A stretch of DNA of 36,845 nt. Source: Sphingobacteriales bacterium TSM_CSS (GTDB lineage: Bacteria > Bacteroidota > Bacteroidia > Chitinophagales > UBA2359). The position numbers were made by a program, and so were the translations under genes. The stretch covers positions 1 to 36,845 of the forward strand of contig NBMY01000045.1 of assembly GCA_002212985.1 (NCBI GenBank), in the 5' to 3' direction. Position 1 is the first letter of the stretch. The number at the start of each line of letters is the position of its first letter. Below the pieces are notes generated by a model that saw only the letters and a program-made list of their open reading frames with translations, did no database searches and was not told the DNA's origin. Of the stretch, positions 24,546 through 32,702 are shown one piece after another.

Positions 24546-25304
24546 ATGAATACTCAGGCACTGAAAGAAATGCTCTGCAAAATGGGCGACGACGCCCTTA
24601 TTATGGGGCACCGAAACGCCGAATGGACAGGATTGGCGCCCACCCTTGAAGAAGATATTTCCTTCTCTTCCATAGCTCAGGACCAAATAGGACATGCCTT
24701 GGCCATGTACACCCTTATGCATGAACATTTAGGTGAGCCTAATCCCGACATCATCGGGTTTTCCCGCCCCGAAACCGACTTTACCTGCTGCCACCTGGTT
24801 GAACTGCCAAACAGCGGATACGATTTCAGCCTCATCCGCCATTTTCTGTTCGACCATGCCGAAATATTGCGCTACAAGGCGTTAACAAATTCGGCTTTTA
24901 CCCCGTTGGCACAAGTTGCCGCCAAAATTACAGGCGAACTCAAATACCACATCTTGCACGCCAACACTTGGGTGCGCCACCTGGGCAATGCCACCGAAGA
25001 AGCCAAAGCCCGCCTGCAAACCTCGCTCAATACGTTGTTGCCCTATGCCCTTGGTATTTTTGAACCCTCAATATTTGAGCAGGCACTTATTGCCGATGGC
25101 ATTTTTATTGGCGAAAATGCCCTGCAAACCCAATGGATGCAAACCATAGCGGCCATTCTGAAACAAACAGCACTACATTTACCCGATGTTACAACCATAC
25201 AGCCCGTTTATGGCGGACGGCGCGGCTACCACACAGAATACCTGCAACCCCTGCTTACCGAAATGACCGAAGTTTTTAGAATTGATGAGCAGGCAGAGTG
25301 GTAA
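24546..25304 (+). CDS. paaC: 1,2-phenylacetyl-CoA epoxidase subunit C
   Basis: A 252-residue ferritin-like subunit. It carries MGHRNAEWTGLAPTLEEDISFSSIAQDQIGHA and a second helix pair with EILRYKAL and KITGELKYH. PaaC resembles PaaA in fold but is the structural partner of the PaaAC heterodimer and does not hold the catalytic diiron site. It is the last recognisable paa gene here. PaaD (Fe-S/maturation-like) and PaaE (ferredoxin-type reductase), which usually follow, are absent from the next 11 kb, so they must lie elsewhere or the pathway is incomplete. Confidence 0.95.
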   Translation: MNTQALKEMLCKMGDDALIMGHRNAEWTGLAPTLEEDISFSSIAQDQIGHALAMYTLMHEHLGEPNPDIIGFSRPETDFTCCHLVELPNSGYDFSLIRHFLFDHAEILRYKALTNSAFTPLAQVAAKITGELKYHILHANTWVRHLGNATEEAKARLQTSLNTLLPYALGIFEPSIFEQALIADGIFIGENALQTQWMQTIAAILKQTALHLPDVTTIQPVYGGRRGYHTEYLQPLLTEMTEVFRIDEQAEW

Positions 25305-25417
25305 AATGCACGCCGACAGAGCAAACCACATAGTTTTTTAGGGTAAAACAATTTTTGAGCACGGCTTCCGGAGGCAAAGGCCTGGGTAGTAAAATTTGGG
25401 TTCCGATTTTTTTTGTA

Positions 25418-25435
25418 TTACCAAACGCTTGGTAA
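25418..25435. promoter_or_regulatory. 18-bp palindrome, candidate TetR-type operator
   Basis: TTACCAAACGCTTGGTAA is symmetric at 16 of 18 positions. The ACCAAACG-TTGGT form resembles operators of TetR-family regulators. It ends 12 nt before the TATATTTG element of the cysteine-rich lipoprotein gene, in a position suited to block or modulate the promoter. It differs from the palindrome before the paa TetR gene, so a separate regulator is implied. Confidence 0.5.
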
Positions 25436-25446
25436 GGAAAAAATCC

Positions 25447-25454
25447 TATATTTG
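25447..25454 (+). promoter_or_regulatory. Candidate -7 element of the cysteine-rich lipoprotein gene
   Basis: TATATTTG is a perfect TAnnTTTG match and lies 40 nt before the ATG at 25495, next to the palindrome at 25418-25435. Confidence 0.5.
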
Positions 25455-25494
25455 AACTGTTACTGAACCCCGTTTCGGGAAAAAACTCCACACC

Positions 25495-26313
25495 ATGGTA
25501 AAAAACAGTTCAAATTTACCTGTTTTGGCATTACTGCTTGCAGGTTTCATCTTTCTAAACACCGGCTGCCGGCACGACCCAACCGAAATTCCCTGTAATG
25601 GCACCATGTTTGGACAACCTATTGCCGCTACCGGTTTAGACAGCACCCGCTGCAAACCCTCCTGCGCCTGCAAAAACTTTTCCTCCCGTTCTTTTACCGA
25701 ACAACAGTTGAGCAGCCTCAAATCATGGCAACTCACACAGCCTTTTGAAGAACTTACCTACAACCCTTATAACGAACCGCCACCCGACAAAGACTCTGCC
25801 GTTTGTGCGGTGGTTATTGAAGACTTGGCAAACAAGCTCTACCATTTGCAAAATTTTCCCGATGCCGATGCCGCCAAAGCCGCCGGCGCCATTGTAACGC
25901 ATTACGATGCTTGCGGGCTTTGCTCTACCCTGTCAGATTTCGCCGTATATGCTAAAGAGTTAGATATTGGGGCGCCGGTAAGGCAATGCGCCTTGGCCAA
26001 TTTCAGCAAGCCGTTTGATAGTTTGGTGGTGTGCATAGAAGCGCTGGGATTTACCAGGCCCTGCGCCCAAATTTGGGCTTATAATGCCCGAAACACTCAG
26101 GCGAAATGTCTGCAGCCCTGTTTGGAAGCCGCCAACACTCCCTACAACTTACCCGATGGCTCCCTAAACGAATGCCTGCAGTGCGATGAACAGCAAAGCG
26201 GCCCCGTTTTTAAAGCCGTAGCCGGCCGAACCCGAAGAAATACCGGCGTGGCCTCCAGTATTTGCCGCTTTTGCGAAGAAGTTCAGGTGGTAGAACACAA
26301 CTATCCTTTTTAA
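25495..26313 (+). CDS. Cysteine-rich lipoprotein of unknown function
   Basis: A 272-residue protein with a lipoprotein signal ending in LNTGC (Cys25). It contains 17 Cys in total: at 25, 34, 53, 57, 59, 104, 140, 143, 165, 180, 190, 205, 209, 227, 230, 257 and 260. Several are paired (C140-xx-C143 in DACGLCSTLSDFAVY, C227-xx-C230 in NECLQCDE, C257-xx-C260 in SICRFCEE). No heme motif (CxxCH) is present. The pattern suggests either disulphides or metal binding by paired Cys. I do not recognise the family. It has its own palindrome and TATATTTG promoter and is convergent with the cytochrome c-repeat protein, 22 nt away. Confidence 0.8.
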   Translation: MVKNSSNLPVLALLLAGFIFLNTGCRHDPTEIPCNGTMFGQPIAATGLDSTRCKPSCACKNFSSRSFTEQQLSSLKSWQLTQPFEELTYNPYNEPPPDKDSAVCAVVIEDLANKLYHLQNFPDADAAKAAGAIVTHYDACGLCSTLSDFAVYAKELDIGAPVRQCALANFSKPFDSLVVCIEALGFTRPCAQIWAYNARNTQAKCLQPCLEAANTPYNLPDGSLNECLQCDEQQSGPVFKAVAGRTRRNTGVASSICRFCEEVQVVEHNYPF

Positions 26314-26335
26314 CCCATTTATGCCCCCAAATCGG

Positions 26336-29299
26336 TTAGTACCTTACCGGTGTTATGCCTATTTGTTGCACAAAGGGGCGCATAAAGGTAAAATCGGCGC
26401 CATTTACACTGCCGTCTAAATTACAATCGGCGGTAGTGTAAGTATTGGAAGTTGTTCCGGCGTTTATCAATACATTAACATCTGTGTAGTTAACTACGCC
26501 GTTGGCGTTCAGGTCGCCGGGGGTTAACCCGTAAAGTCCTGTACCGCCCAAATCTATAAGTTGTGTGCTGCCGTTTGTAAGATTGGCTGGCAGGGTAAGG
26601 TTGGCAATTCCGCCGTTGGTATCAAAAGTATTGGCGCTCATAACCGCCACATGGTTTCTGTGTCGTACCGCAACCTTGTAACTTCCCGGTGCGGTAAAGA
26701 TAAGCCCTTGCTGCAACTGTGTGTTATACACAAAACCATCGGAAGCCAGCAAACCTGCCCTGCTTTCAACAAGGGCATTGTTGGCGGCGTTGCGCAGTTC
26801 AATCAGCACCCAATCTGTTATAAAAGCCGGAATTTGTGCAGCCGATGCAGCCGGTGCGTTCCAGGGTGCTGCCGAGTAAGGCGAGTTTAATGGCAGAAGG
26901 CTGTTAATATCGGTACGCATGGCGCCATTGTTGGCGGTAAAATTATAAGCGCCGCCCAAAAACACCCTGATGCTTAAAGGTGCCTTGCAAGAATTGGCCA
27001 CATTGCCGCTGTAGTTTACCACACCGCTTGCCCATGTAATGGTGCGGACATCGGTACAATTGCCACCCGAACCCGAAAAACTTACCGTAGTATTGCCGCC
27101 CGAAACATCAATTTCGGTTTGGCTCATTCTAAGCCATACCACAGTGGCATTGGCTACCGTAGCCGTACTTTGCAGGCTGTTTTCGCTTTCAAGGAAAAAG
27201 GCCCCTTCATCGGCACTTAGGTTATAGGTTACACAGGAAGCGCCGTTTATCCAAAGCGGCACAAACAGGTAGTTGGGGTTGGCCGGGTTGGTTTCGCCGG
27301 TAATATCCTGCAGGCAGAAGGCCACAGGTTGTACACTGTTTACAGGGTTGCCGCCCAAATTAAAATCAACAAACGAAGCCGTTACGGTGCAGGCACAATC
27401 CGATGCACAAGAGCAGTAATTTTCGGTGCCGTCGCAAATGCCGTTGCCGCAAAATACGGGCGGCGGGCAGTTAGGCAAAGCTACCAATACTGCTGTTCCG
27501 GCACAAGAGGAGTTGGCGGCATCGCGCACATTTACGCTAATACTGCCGCCGGTGCTGTTGGCAATGCTTACGGCAATGGGCGATGCACTGCCCGATGCCA
27601 GCACCGTGCTGGTTGCGGCATTAATTACCTGATAAGTTCCGCTGCCGTTGGCTGCAGTAAACAATACATTAAACACGGCACTGGTACCGCTGCAGGTGGC
27701 CGTGGTAGCCGAAACGCCGGTAATGCTGCAAGCCGGGGTACAATCGGGCAAAGTAACCGAAACCGGTATGCCGGCGCAGGAGGGAGTGGCGGCATCGCGC
27801 ACATTTATGCTAATGCTGCCGCCGGTGCTGTTGGCAATGGTTACGGCAATAGGGGAGGCGCTGCCCGATGCCAGCACGGCGCTGGTTGCGGAATTAATTA
27901 CCTGATAGGTTCCGCTGCCGTTGGCTACGGTAAACAATACGTTAAACACGGCGCCGGTACCGCTGCAGGTGGCTGTAGAAGCCGAAACGCCGGTAATGCT
28001 GCAAACCGGGGTACAATCGGGCAAAGTAACCGAAACCGGTGTGCCGGCACAGGAGGGGCTAGCTGCATCCACTACGTTAATGTTGAGGTTTCCGCCGGTG
28101 CTGTTAGAAATGCTTACCGCAATGGGCGAGGCACTGCCCGATGCCAGAATAGCGTTGTTTGCAGTGTTAATGACATTGTACACGCCGCTGCCGCCGTTTG
28201 GGGTAAAGCTAACGTTAAAAGTGGCGTTGGTGCCGCTGCATACTGCCGTGGAGGCCGAAACGCCGGTAATGCTGCAGGTAACCGGCAATGAAACCAAAAT
28301 ATTGTCTAACCCTATTTCATCGCGGCTGCCCGAACCGCTTACATCATTGCCAAACCAACGCAGGAAAAACAGGGCGCCGTTGGGTATGTTTAAGCCGGTA
28401 AGTGTGGTACTTCGGGGCACGGTAACCACGGCGGGCAAGGCATCGGCTGCGGCCGGTGTGGTATAATCCAATGCGCTTACCTGATTGTAGGTGCTTCCGT
28501 CAGTAGAATAAAAAAAGTTAAAGCTGGTTGACCTGCCTTGGTCGTTGTAAGCCAGTATGTCGTAGCTTATGGTAAGTGAGGTAAGGGCGCTGCCGCTGTT
28601 GTTGCAAACCTGCAGGTTGACCGAACCGCCGTTGGGACCACTAAAATCATTGCTTGCCGGTTGAATCCATAAAGCCTGATTGCCGGTGGTGTAGGTACAA
28701 CCGTAAATACCTCCGGTAGTTATGCCGGGTGTAGCGGGGCCTCGGGCAAAATCGTTGCCGGTATTCGACTGTCCCGGCTTATAAAAATCGGAAAATCCGC
28801 CAAAATTCCACACTTTAGAAGATAGTTGGGAGGTTGAGGGCGCTGCGGTAAAGCCGCCGCCGCCAAAGTTGGTAAAATCTATGGTTAGCGGCGAGCCGGT
28901 AAAGGATTGGCAGTAGGTATTATCGCCCAGGGCGCCGCCACGTATCCATGCTCTTACCATGGCAATATCGGCAGCGCTTACCGAGCAGGGGCTTCCCAAT
29001 GGCATGTTGTTGCTGCCGCAGGTTAAGGTTGTGCTGCAATCTATTTTTATTACATAAGGACTGCCATTTTCATCAAAGGGGCGTACTGCCTGCGCGCAAG
29101 AGGCTCCTCCGTTTACCACACCTGCATACGTTGATTGGCTATAACCACTGCTGATGCCGTGGCAGCCGTTACAGCCGTAGGTAGTGATGAAAGACTGAAT
29201 GTTGGGCGAGTAATAGTAAGGCTGGGCTATTCCGGTATTACACAAGAGGGCTGCCGCAACATATAAGAGTGAAATAAGCAGTAATTTCTGTCTTTTCAT
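26336..29299 (-). CDS. Secreted multidomain protein: cytochrome c motif, three 91-residue repeats, dockerin-like tail
   Basis: 987 residues. A signal peptide (about 1-25) is followed by a small cytochrome c-like domain: Cys43-x-x-Cys46-His47 (CNGCHG) and a likely axial Met99 in NNMPLG, with the DIAMVRAWIRGGA helix, as in planctomycete-type c domains. Residues about 130-335 are beta-rich (GSGSRDEIGLDNI). Three near-identical 91-residue repeats start at CSITGV (nt 28276 down to 27458). A small Cys-rich region (CGNGICDGTENYCSCASDC) is next. The last part has DWVLIELRNAANN, then dockerin-like loops (GDLNANGVVNYTDVN and CNLDGSVNGADF). No T9SS CTD is visible, so the export route is unclear. A promoter TACTTTTG lies at 29331-29338. 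Confidence 0.85.
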   Translation of the reverse strand: MKRQKLLLISLLYVAAALLCNTGIAQPYYYSPNIQSFITTYGCNGCHGISSGYSQSTYAGVVNGGASCAQAVRPFDENGSPYVIKIDCSTTLTCGSNNMPLGSPCSVSAADIAMVRAWIRGGALGDNTYCQSFTGSPLTIDFTNFGGGGFTAAPSTSQLSSKVWNFGGFSDFYKPGQSNTGNDFARGPATPGITTGGIYGCTYTTGNQALWIQPASNDFSGPNGGSVNLQVCNNSGSALTSLTISYDILAYNDQGRSTSFNFFYSTDGSTYNQVSALDYTTPAAADALPAVVTVPRSTTLTGLNIPNGALFFLRWFGNDVSGSGSRDEIGLDNILVSLPVTCSITGVSASTAVCSGTNATFNVSFTPNGGSGVYNVINTANNAILASGSASPIAVSISNSTGGNLNINVVDAASPSCAGTPVSVTLPDCTPVCSITGVSASTATCSGTGAVFNVLFTVANGSGTYQVINSATSAVLASGSASPIAVTIANSTGGSISINVRDAATPSCAGIPVSVTLPDCTPACSITGVSATTATCSGTSAVFNVLFTAANGSGTYQVINAATSTVLASGSASPIAVSIANSTGGSISVNVRDAANSSCAGTAVLVALPNCPPPVFCGNGICDGTENYCSCASDCACTVTASFVDFNLGGNPVNSVQPVAFCLQDITGETNPANPNYLFVPLWINGASCVTYNLSADEGAFFLESENSLQSTATVANATVVWLRMSQTEIDVSGGNTTVSFSGSGGNCTDVRTITWASGVVNYSGNVANSCKAPLSIRVFLGGAYNFTANNGAMRTDINSLLPLNSPYSAAPWNAPAASAAQIPAFITDWVLIELRNAANNALVESRAGLLASDGFVYNTQLQQGLIFTAPGSYKVAVRHRNHVAVMSANTFDTNGGIANLTLPANLTNGSTQLIDLGGTGLYGLTPGDLNANGVVNYTDVNVLINAGTTSNTYTTADCNLDGSVNGADFTFMRPFVQQIGITPVRY
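27458..28276 (-). repeat. Three in-frame 273-nt direct repeats
   Basis: Exact-length copies run 28276-28004, 28003-27731 and 27730-27458, each coding 91 residues from CSITGV to a Pro-rich end. Copies two and three are most alike (for example NVLFT and NGSGTYQVIN in both). The near-identity at the DNA level suggests recent duplication or gene conversion and a site prone to copy-number change. Confidence 0.9.
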
Positions 29300-29330
29300 A
29301 AAGTTGAAAGTTTACAAGTTACTTTAAAAA

Positions 29331-29338
29331 CAAAAGTA
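29331..29338 (-). promoter_or_regulatory. Candidate -7 element of the cytochrome c-repeat gene
   Basis: The minus strand reads TACTTTTG, a perfect TAnnTTTG match, about 32 nt before the ATG at 29299. Confidence 0.5.
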
Positions 29339-29462
29339 AGTGTTTTGCCCATATTTTTGCTACTTTTTACGGGCAGATGGTTTTTTGCGGTTTTTTTATT
29401 TTTACCTCATAACATCTTTTACAAAAAAGGTTGGTTATGAATAGCATTTGCAAAGCAAACAT

Positions 29463-29470
29463 TACCTTTG
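29463..29470 (+). promoter_or_regulatory. Candidate -7 element of bshB1
   Basis: TACCTTTG matches TAnnTTTG and lies 56 nt before the ATG at 29526, within the region where the longer open frame would start. This supports the shorter start of bshB1. Confidence 0.45.
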
Positions 29471-29525
29471 GGCAATGCCACACAAGGCAGAAAAACCAAC
29501 CACTTTTTTTAACCAAATACAGTTT

Positions 29526-30257
29526 ATGAAACTCGATATTTTAGCCTTTGGCGCTCACCCCGATGATGTAGAACTTACCTGCGGCGGAACGGTGGCGGCA
29601 CATACGGCGGCAGGCAAGCAAGTGGGCATTATAGACCTTACCGCCGGCGAATTGGGTACCCGCGGTACCCCGCAGCTAAGGCAGGAAGAGGCCGCCCAAG
29701 CCGCACGCATTTTAGGGGTAAGCGTAAGAGAAAACCTGCACTTTGCCGATGGGTATTTTACCAACGACATAACCCATAAAATAGCCATTGTAGCCACCCT
29801 GCGCTCATACCGCCCAGATATAGTGCTGGCCCCTGCCCTTACCGACCGCCACCCCGACCACGGCAGGGCCGCCCTACTTGTGGTCGAGGCCTGTTTCCTT
29901 TCGGGTTTGGCCAAAATAATAACACATCATACCGAAGGTGAGTTTCAAAGCCCATGGCGGCCGCTTGCCGTTTACCATTACATTCAGGATACGCCTCAAA
30001 AACCCGATTTTGTGGTAGATATAAGCCCGTTTTTGGAACAAAAAATTGCTTCCATACAGGCGTATGCCTCTCAGTTTTACAACCCCCAATATCAGCAACA
30101 AACCGGCGAAGCGCCTACCTATATTTCAGACAAAATTTTCCTTGAACGCATACGCGCCCGCGCCCTTGAAATGGCACGACAAACCCCGTTTACCTATGCC
30201 GAAGGGTTTGTAGCCGTGCGCACACCGGGGGTGAAAAACCTGTTTGCCCTTTACTAA
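29526..30257 (+). CDS. bshB1: Bacillithiol biosynthesis deacetylase BshB1
   Basis: The ATG at 29526 gives MKLDILAFGAHPDDVELTCGGT, the standard start; the longer frame only adds 26 unlikely residues across the promoter. The 243-residue LmbE/PIG-L-type zinc deacetylase has the metal motif AHPDD and a second His pair in DRHPDHGRA, with TAGELGTRGT typical of BshB1. It removes the acetyl group from GlcNAc-malate to give GlcN-malate, the second step of bacillithiol synthesis, in the cytoplasm. Bacillithiol replaces glutathione in many Bacteroidota, so this gene supports the phylum call and gives context for the redox-stress genes at 1349-5437. Confidence 0.94.
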   Translation: MKLDILAFGAHPDDVELTCGGTVAAHTAAGKQVGIIDLTAGELGTRGTPQLRQEEAAQAARILGVSVRENLHFADGYFTNDITHKIAIVATLRSYRPDIVLAPALTDRHPDHGRAALLVVEACFLSGLAKIITHHTEGEFQSPWRPLAVYHYIQDTPQKPDFVVDISPFLEQKIASIQAYASQFYNPQYQQQTGEAPTYISDKIFLERIRARALEMARQTPFTYAEGFVAVRTPGVKNLFALY

Positions 30258-30356
30258 CTGCCCGGCAGCAATTTTTTTGCCGCACGAATGCATGAATGGA
30301 AAAGTGTTTGTAAAATAAAACAAAACCGGTTTAACTGATCATAAAAGTAGTCATGC

Positions 30357-30364
30357 TATTTTTG
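30357..30364 (+). promoter_or_regulatory. Alternative -7 element upstream of the peroxidase gene
   Basis: TATTTTTG matches TAnnTTTG but lies 183 nt before the ATG at 30547, giving a long leader; the ACCTTTTG at 30515-30522 is closer but has one mismatch. Confidence 0.3.
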
Positions 30365-30384
30365 TGCAGCCTGCCTTGCCAATA

Positions 30385-30529
30385 AGATGTGCAAAGGTAA
30401 AACCAATGCGTGTTATTAATATGTTTTTTCTGCCTGAACAAGTTGTGCTATGGCACATAAATTGTTGCTAACTTAGCATACTCATTTGTTGGCAATCAAC
30501 TTCGGCCTTTACTAACCTTTTGCACATCT
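30385..30529. repeat. 13-bp inverted repeat flanking 118 bp upstream of the peroxidase gene
   Basis: AGATGTGCAAAGG (30385-30397) is mirrored by CCTTTTGCACATCT (30516-30529) with one extra T. The left copy reads on the minus strand as TACCTTTGCACATCT and the right copy on the plus strand as ACCTTTTGCACATCT, so each contains a promoter-like TTTG core pointing outward. No target-site duplication is clear. It could be a divergent promoter pair or a very small mobile-element-like structure. Confidence 0.4.
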
Positions 30530-30546
30530 GTTAAAAATGAACAAAC

Positions 30547-31935
30547 ATGTTACCATTACAAAAAAGCTGCAGAATGGCGTCGCCTCTGCTTTCTCTCCTG
30601 CTTGCAGTTGTTTTACTTTTTACCGCCTGTAACCCCGATGAAGGGTGGATGGAAGACGGTTATTTTTTAGACCAGAGATTAAACGAAGTATTGACCGATG
30701 CCTCGGACGGAATTGGCAAAAACCATTTTATATTGCCCGAAAGCACCAACTTCAGCGCCATACCGCAAGACCCCCACAACCCCCTTACTGCGGCAAAAGT
30801 CCAATTAGGAAAAATGCTGTTTCATGAAACATTCATTGGGCAAAACCCAAAAAAATCCGAAGGGGCAGGCACATACTCCTGCGCCAGTTGTCATCATGTT
30901 AAAGCCGGTTTTCAGGCCTGCCTGCCACAGGGCATAGGCGAAGGCGGCGTGGGGTTTGGCATCAGCGGCGAAACCCGCCACCGAAACGACAGCTATGCCG
31001 ATGCCGATTTAGATGTACAAGCCATCAGAAGCCCTTCGGCCATGAATATTGCCTACCAAACCAACATACTTTGGAACGGACAGTTTGGCGCAACAGGGGT
31101 AAACGTAGGCACCGAAAGTTCATGGACTGCCGGAACGCCCAAAGAAAAAAATTTCCTGGGCTTTGAAGGTACCGAAACTCAGGCCATCGCCGGACAAGAT
31201 GTACACCGCTTGCTGGTAACCAATGATGTGCTCTCATCTATACAGCAATATCTTCAACTGTTTGAAGATGCTTTCCCCGATGAACCGGAAAACCAACGCA
31301 TTAATAAAATTAACGCCGGGCTTTCTATTGCTGCCTACGAACGAACACTATTGGCCAGCAAGGCGCCGTTTCAAAAATGGCTGCGCGGCGATTTAAATGC
31401 CCTCACCGAAAGCCAGAAACGAGGCGCTATTTTGTTTTTTTCAAAGGCAGAATGTTACAACTGCCATAATGGACCCGCGCTTAATGCTATGGATTTTTAT
31501 GCACTTGGTATGAACGACCTCAACGACGGTAACTACGGAAATGTATTCAACGTATCAGAAACCAAACCCGAAAACAAAGGCCGCGGCGGATTTACCAACC
31601 GCCCCGAAGACATGTACAAATTTAAAGTACCCCAACTATATAACCTTAAAAACTCGCCATTTTACGGACACGGAGCATCTTTTACCAACATCAGGCAGGT
31701 AGTGGAATACAAAAACAATGCAGTGCCGCAAAACCCCGATGTGCCCGCCTACCAACTGGCACAGCAATTTAAAAAACTCTACCTTTCCGATACCGAAATA
31801 AACTATATTGTTGATTTTTTGGAAAATGCCCTGTATGACCCCGAATTACAGCGCTATGTACCCGATGCACTGCCTTCGGGCAATTGTTTTCCCAACAATG
31901 ACCCGGCATCAAAAACTGATTTGGGTTGTAACTAG
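30547..31935 (+). CDS. Diheme cytochrome c peroxidase/MauG-family lipoprotein
   Basis: 462 residues with a lipoprotein signal (lipobox LFTAC, Cys28). Two c-type heme motifs are visible: Cys112-x-x-Cys115-His116 (CASCHH) and Cys303-x-x-Cys306-His307 (CYNCHN). The family segments QLGKMLFHETFIG, NIAYQTNILWNGQ and KFKVPQLYNLKNSPFYGHGASF are all in place. The CcpA/MauG family reduces H2O2 to water or uses high-valent hemes to modify partner proteins; length is somewhat above the usual bacterial CcpA. It would work at the periplasm-facing side of a membrane. A terminator follows the stop (31965-32008). It is separate from bshB1, with 289 nt between them. Confidence 0.92.
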   Translation: MLPLQKSCRMASPLLSLLLAVVLLFTACNPDEGWMEDGYFLDQRLNEVLTDASDGIGKNHFILPESTNFSAIPQDPHNPLTAAKVQLGKMLFHETFIGQNPKKSEGAGTYSCASCHHVKAGFQACLPQGIGEGGVGFGISGETRHRNDSYADADLDVQAIRSPSAMNIAYQTNILWNGQFGATGVNVGTESSWTAGTPKEKNFLGFEGTETQAIAGQDVHRLLVTNDVLSSIQQYLQLFEDAFPDEPENQRINKINAGLSIAAYERTLLASKAPFQKWLRGDLNALTESQKRGAILFFSKAECYNCHNGPALNAMDFYALGMNDLNDGNYGNVFNVSETKPENKGRGGFTNRPEDMYKFKVPQLYNLKNSPFYGHGASFTNIRQVVEYKNNAVPQNPDVPAYQLAQQFKKLYLSDTEINYIVDFLENALYDPELQRYVPDALPSGNCFPNNDPASKTDLGCN

Positions 31936-31964
31936 CCCCCAATTCATCCTGCAATAAGCAATAA

Positions 31965-32008
31965 CCGGCACAAGGTATAACCGTCCGTTGTGCCGGTTGT
32001 TGTTTTTT
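31965..32008 (+). terminator. Rho-independent terminator after the peroxidase gene
   Basis: CCGGCACAA (31965-31973) pairs perfectly with TTGTGCCGG (31988-31996) across a 14-nt loop and is followed by a T-rich run (TTGTTGTTTTTT). It lies between the convergent peroxidase and sirtuin genes and overlaps the end of the sirtuin frame. Confidence 0.75.
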
Positions 32009-32702
32009 ACAGGCGTTCAAGTAAGGTATTTACCAGTTTCGGCACTCCTGTTGTTGCCGGTTCGGCTATAGTGGTAAGTTGCAACCCGTAAGGTAATTCG
32101 GGTATATGCGGGTCTATAAGGTATTTTTCGGCCCGGTAAGGAGCATTGTGCACTAAACCTGCCGCCGGATATACCACCAATGAGGTGCCTATTATCAAAA
32201 AAATATCGGCAGTGGCAGCTATTTGGGCGGCAATTTCAATCATTGGCACCGCCTCGCCAAACCATACAATATTGGGGCGCAACTGGCTGCCACGCGGGCA
32301 AAGATCGCCCACTTGTATGGCGCCTCCGCCAATGTCAAAAATCAAATCAGGATATTTTTCGCTGCGCACCTCGCTTAGTTTGCCGTGCAGGTGAATAACG
32401 TTGGAAGAACCGGCCCGCTCATGCAGGTCATCTACATTTTGGGTAATAACAGTAACGCTGTACTTTTCTTCCAGTTTTGCCAGTGCTTTGTGCCCTTCAT
32501 TGGGTTGTGCTTGTGCAGCAGCTTTGCGGCGTTGGTTATAAAACTCAAGCACCAGCGCCGGGTTACGGTGCCATGCAGTAATACTTGCCACATCTTCAAT
32601 GCGGTACTCTTCCCACATGCCACCCATTCCTCTGAAAGTAGCCAATCCGCTTTCGGCGCTTATGCCGGCACCGGTTAAAACAACAACATGAGGTTTTTGC
32701 AT
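32007..32702 (-). CDS. cobB: Class III sirtuin, NAD-dependent protein deacylase
   Basis: A 231-residue Sir2 protein. It has the NAD loop GAGISAESGLATFRG, QNVDD, catalytic His106 (HLHGKL) and the GTSLVVYPAAG segment. Tyr55 and Arg58 in LEFYNQRRK are the pair that mark class III sirtuins with desuccinylase/demalonylase activity. The zinc-binding Cys set of typical sirtuins is absent: the region between HLHGKL and LRPNIVWFGE contains only Cys135 (GDLCPRGSQ). This Zn-less form is recalled in other Bacteroidota sirtuins. It is read alone on the minus strand, convergent with the peroxidase gene. Confidence 0.9.
   Translation of the reverse strand: MQKPHVVVLTGAGISAESGLATFRGMGGMWEEYRIEDVASITAWHRNPALVLEFYNQRRKAAAQAQPNEGHKALAKLEEKYSVTVITQNVDDLHERAGSSNVIHLHGKLSEVRSEKYPDLIFDIGGGAIQVGDLCPRGSQLRPNIVWFGEAVPMIEIAAQIAATADIFLIIGTSLVVYPAAGLVHNAPYRAEKYLIDPHIPELPYGLQLTTIAEPATTGVPKLVNTLLERL

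Noticed and set aside
27458..28276. Possible CRISPR-like or satellite array
   Set aside because: Only three 273-nt coding units, in frame, without spacers; it is protein domain duplication.
27329..28291. Long plus-strand open frame (320 codons) with internal periodicity
   Set aside because: It is the antisense shadow of the 273-nt repeats in the 987-residue minus-strand gene; its Gly/Asn/Arg/Ala-rich composition fits no protein family.
30258..30285. Terminator after bshB1 (CTGCCCGGCAG then a T-run)
   Set aside because: The stem is only 4 bp with a 3-nt loop; too weak to call despite the T-run.
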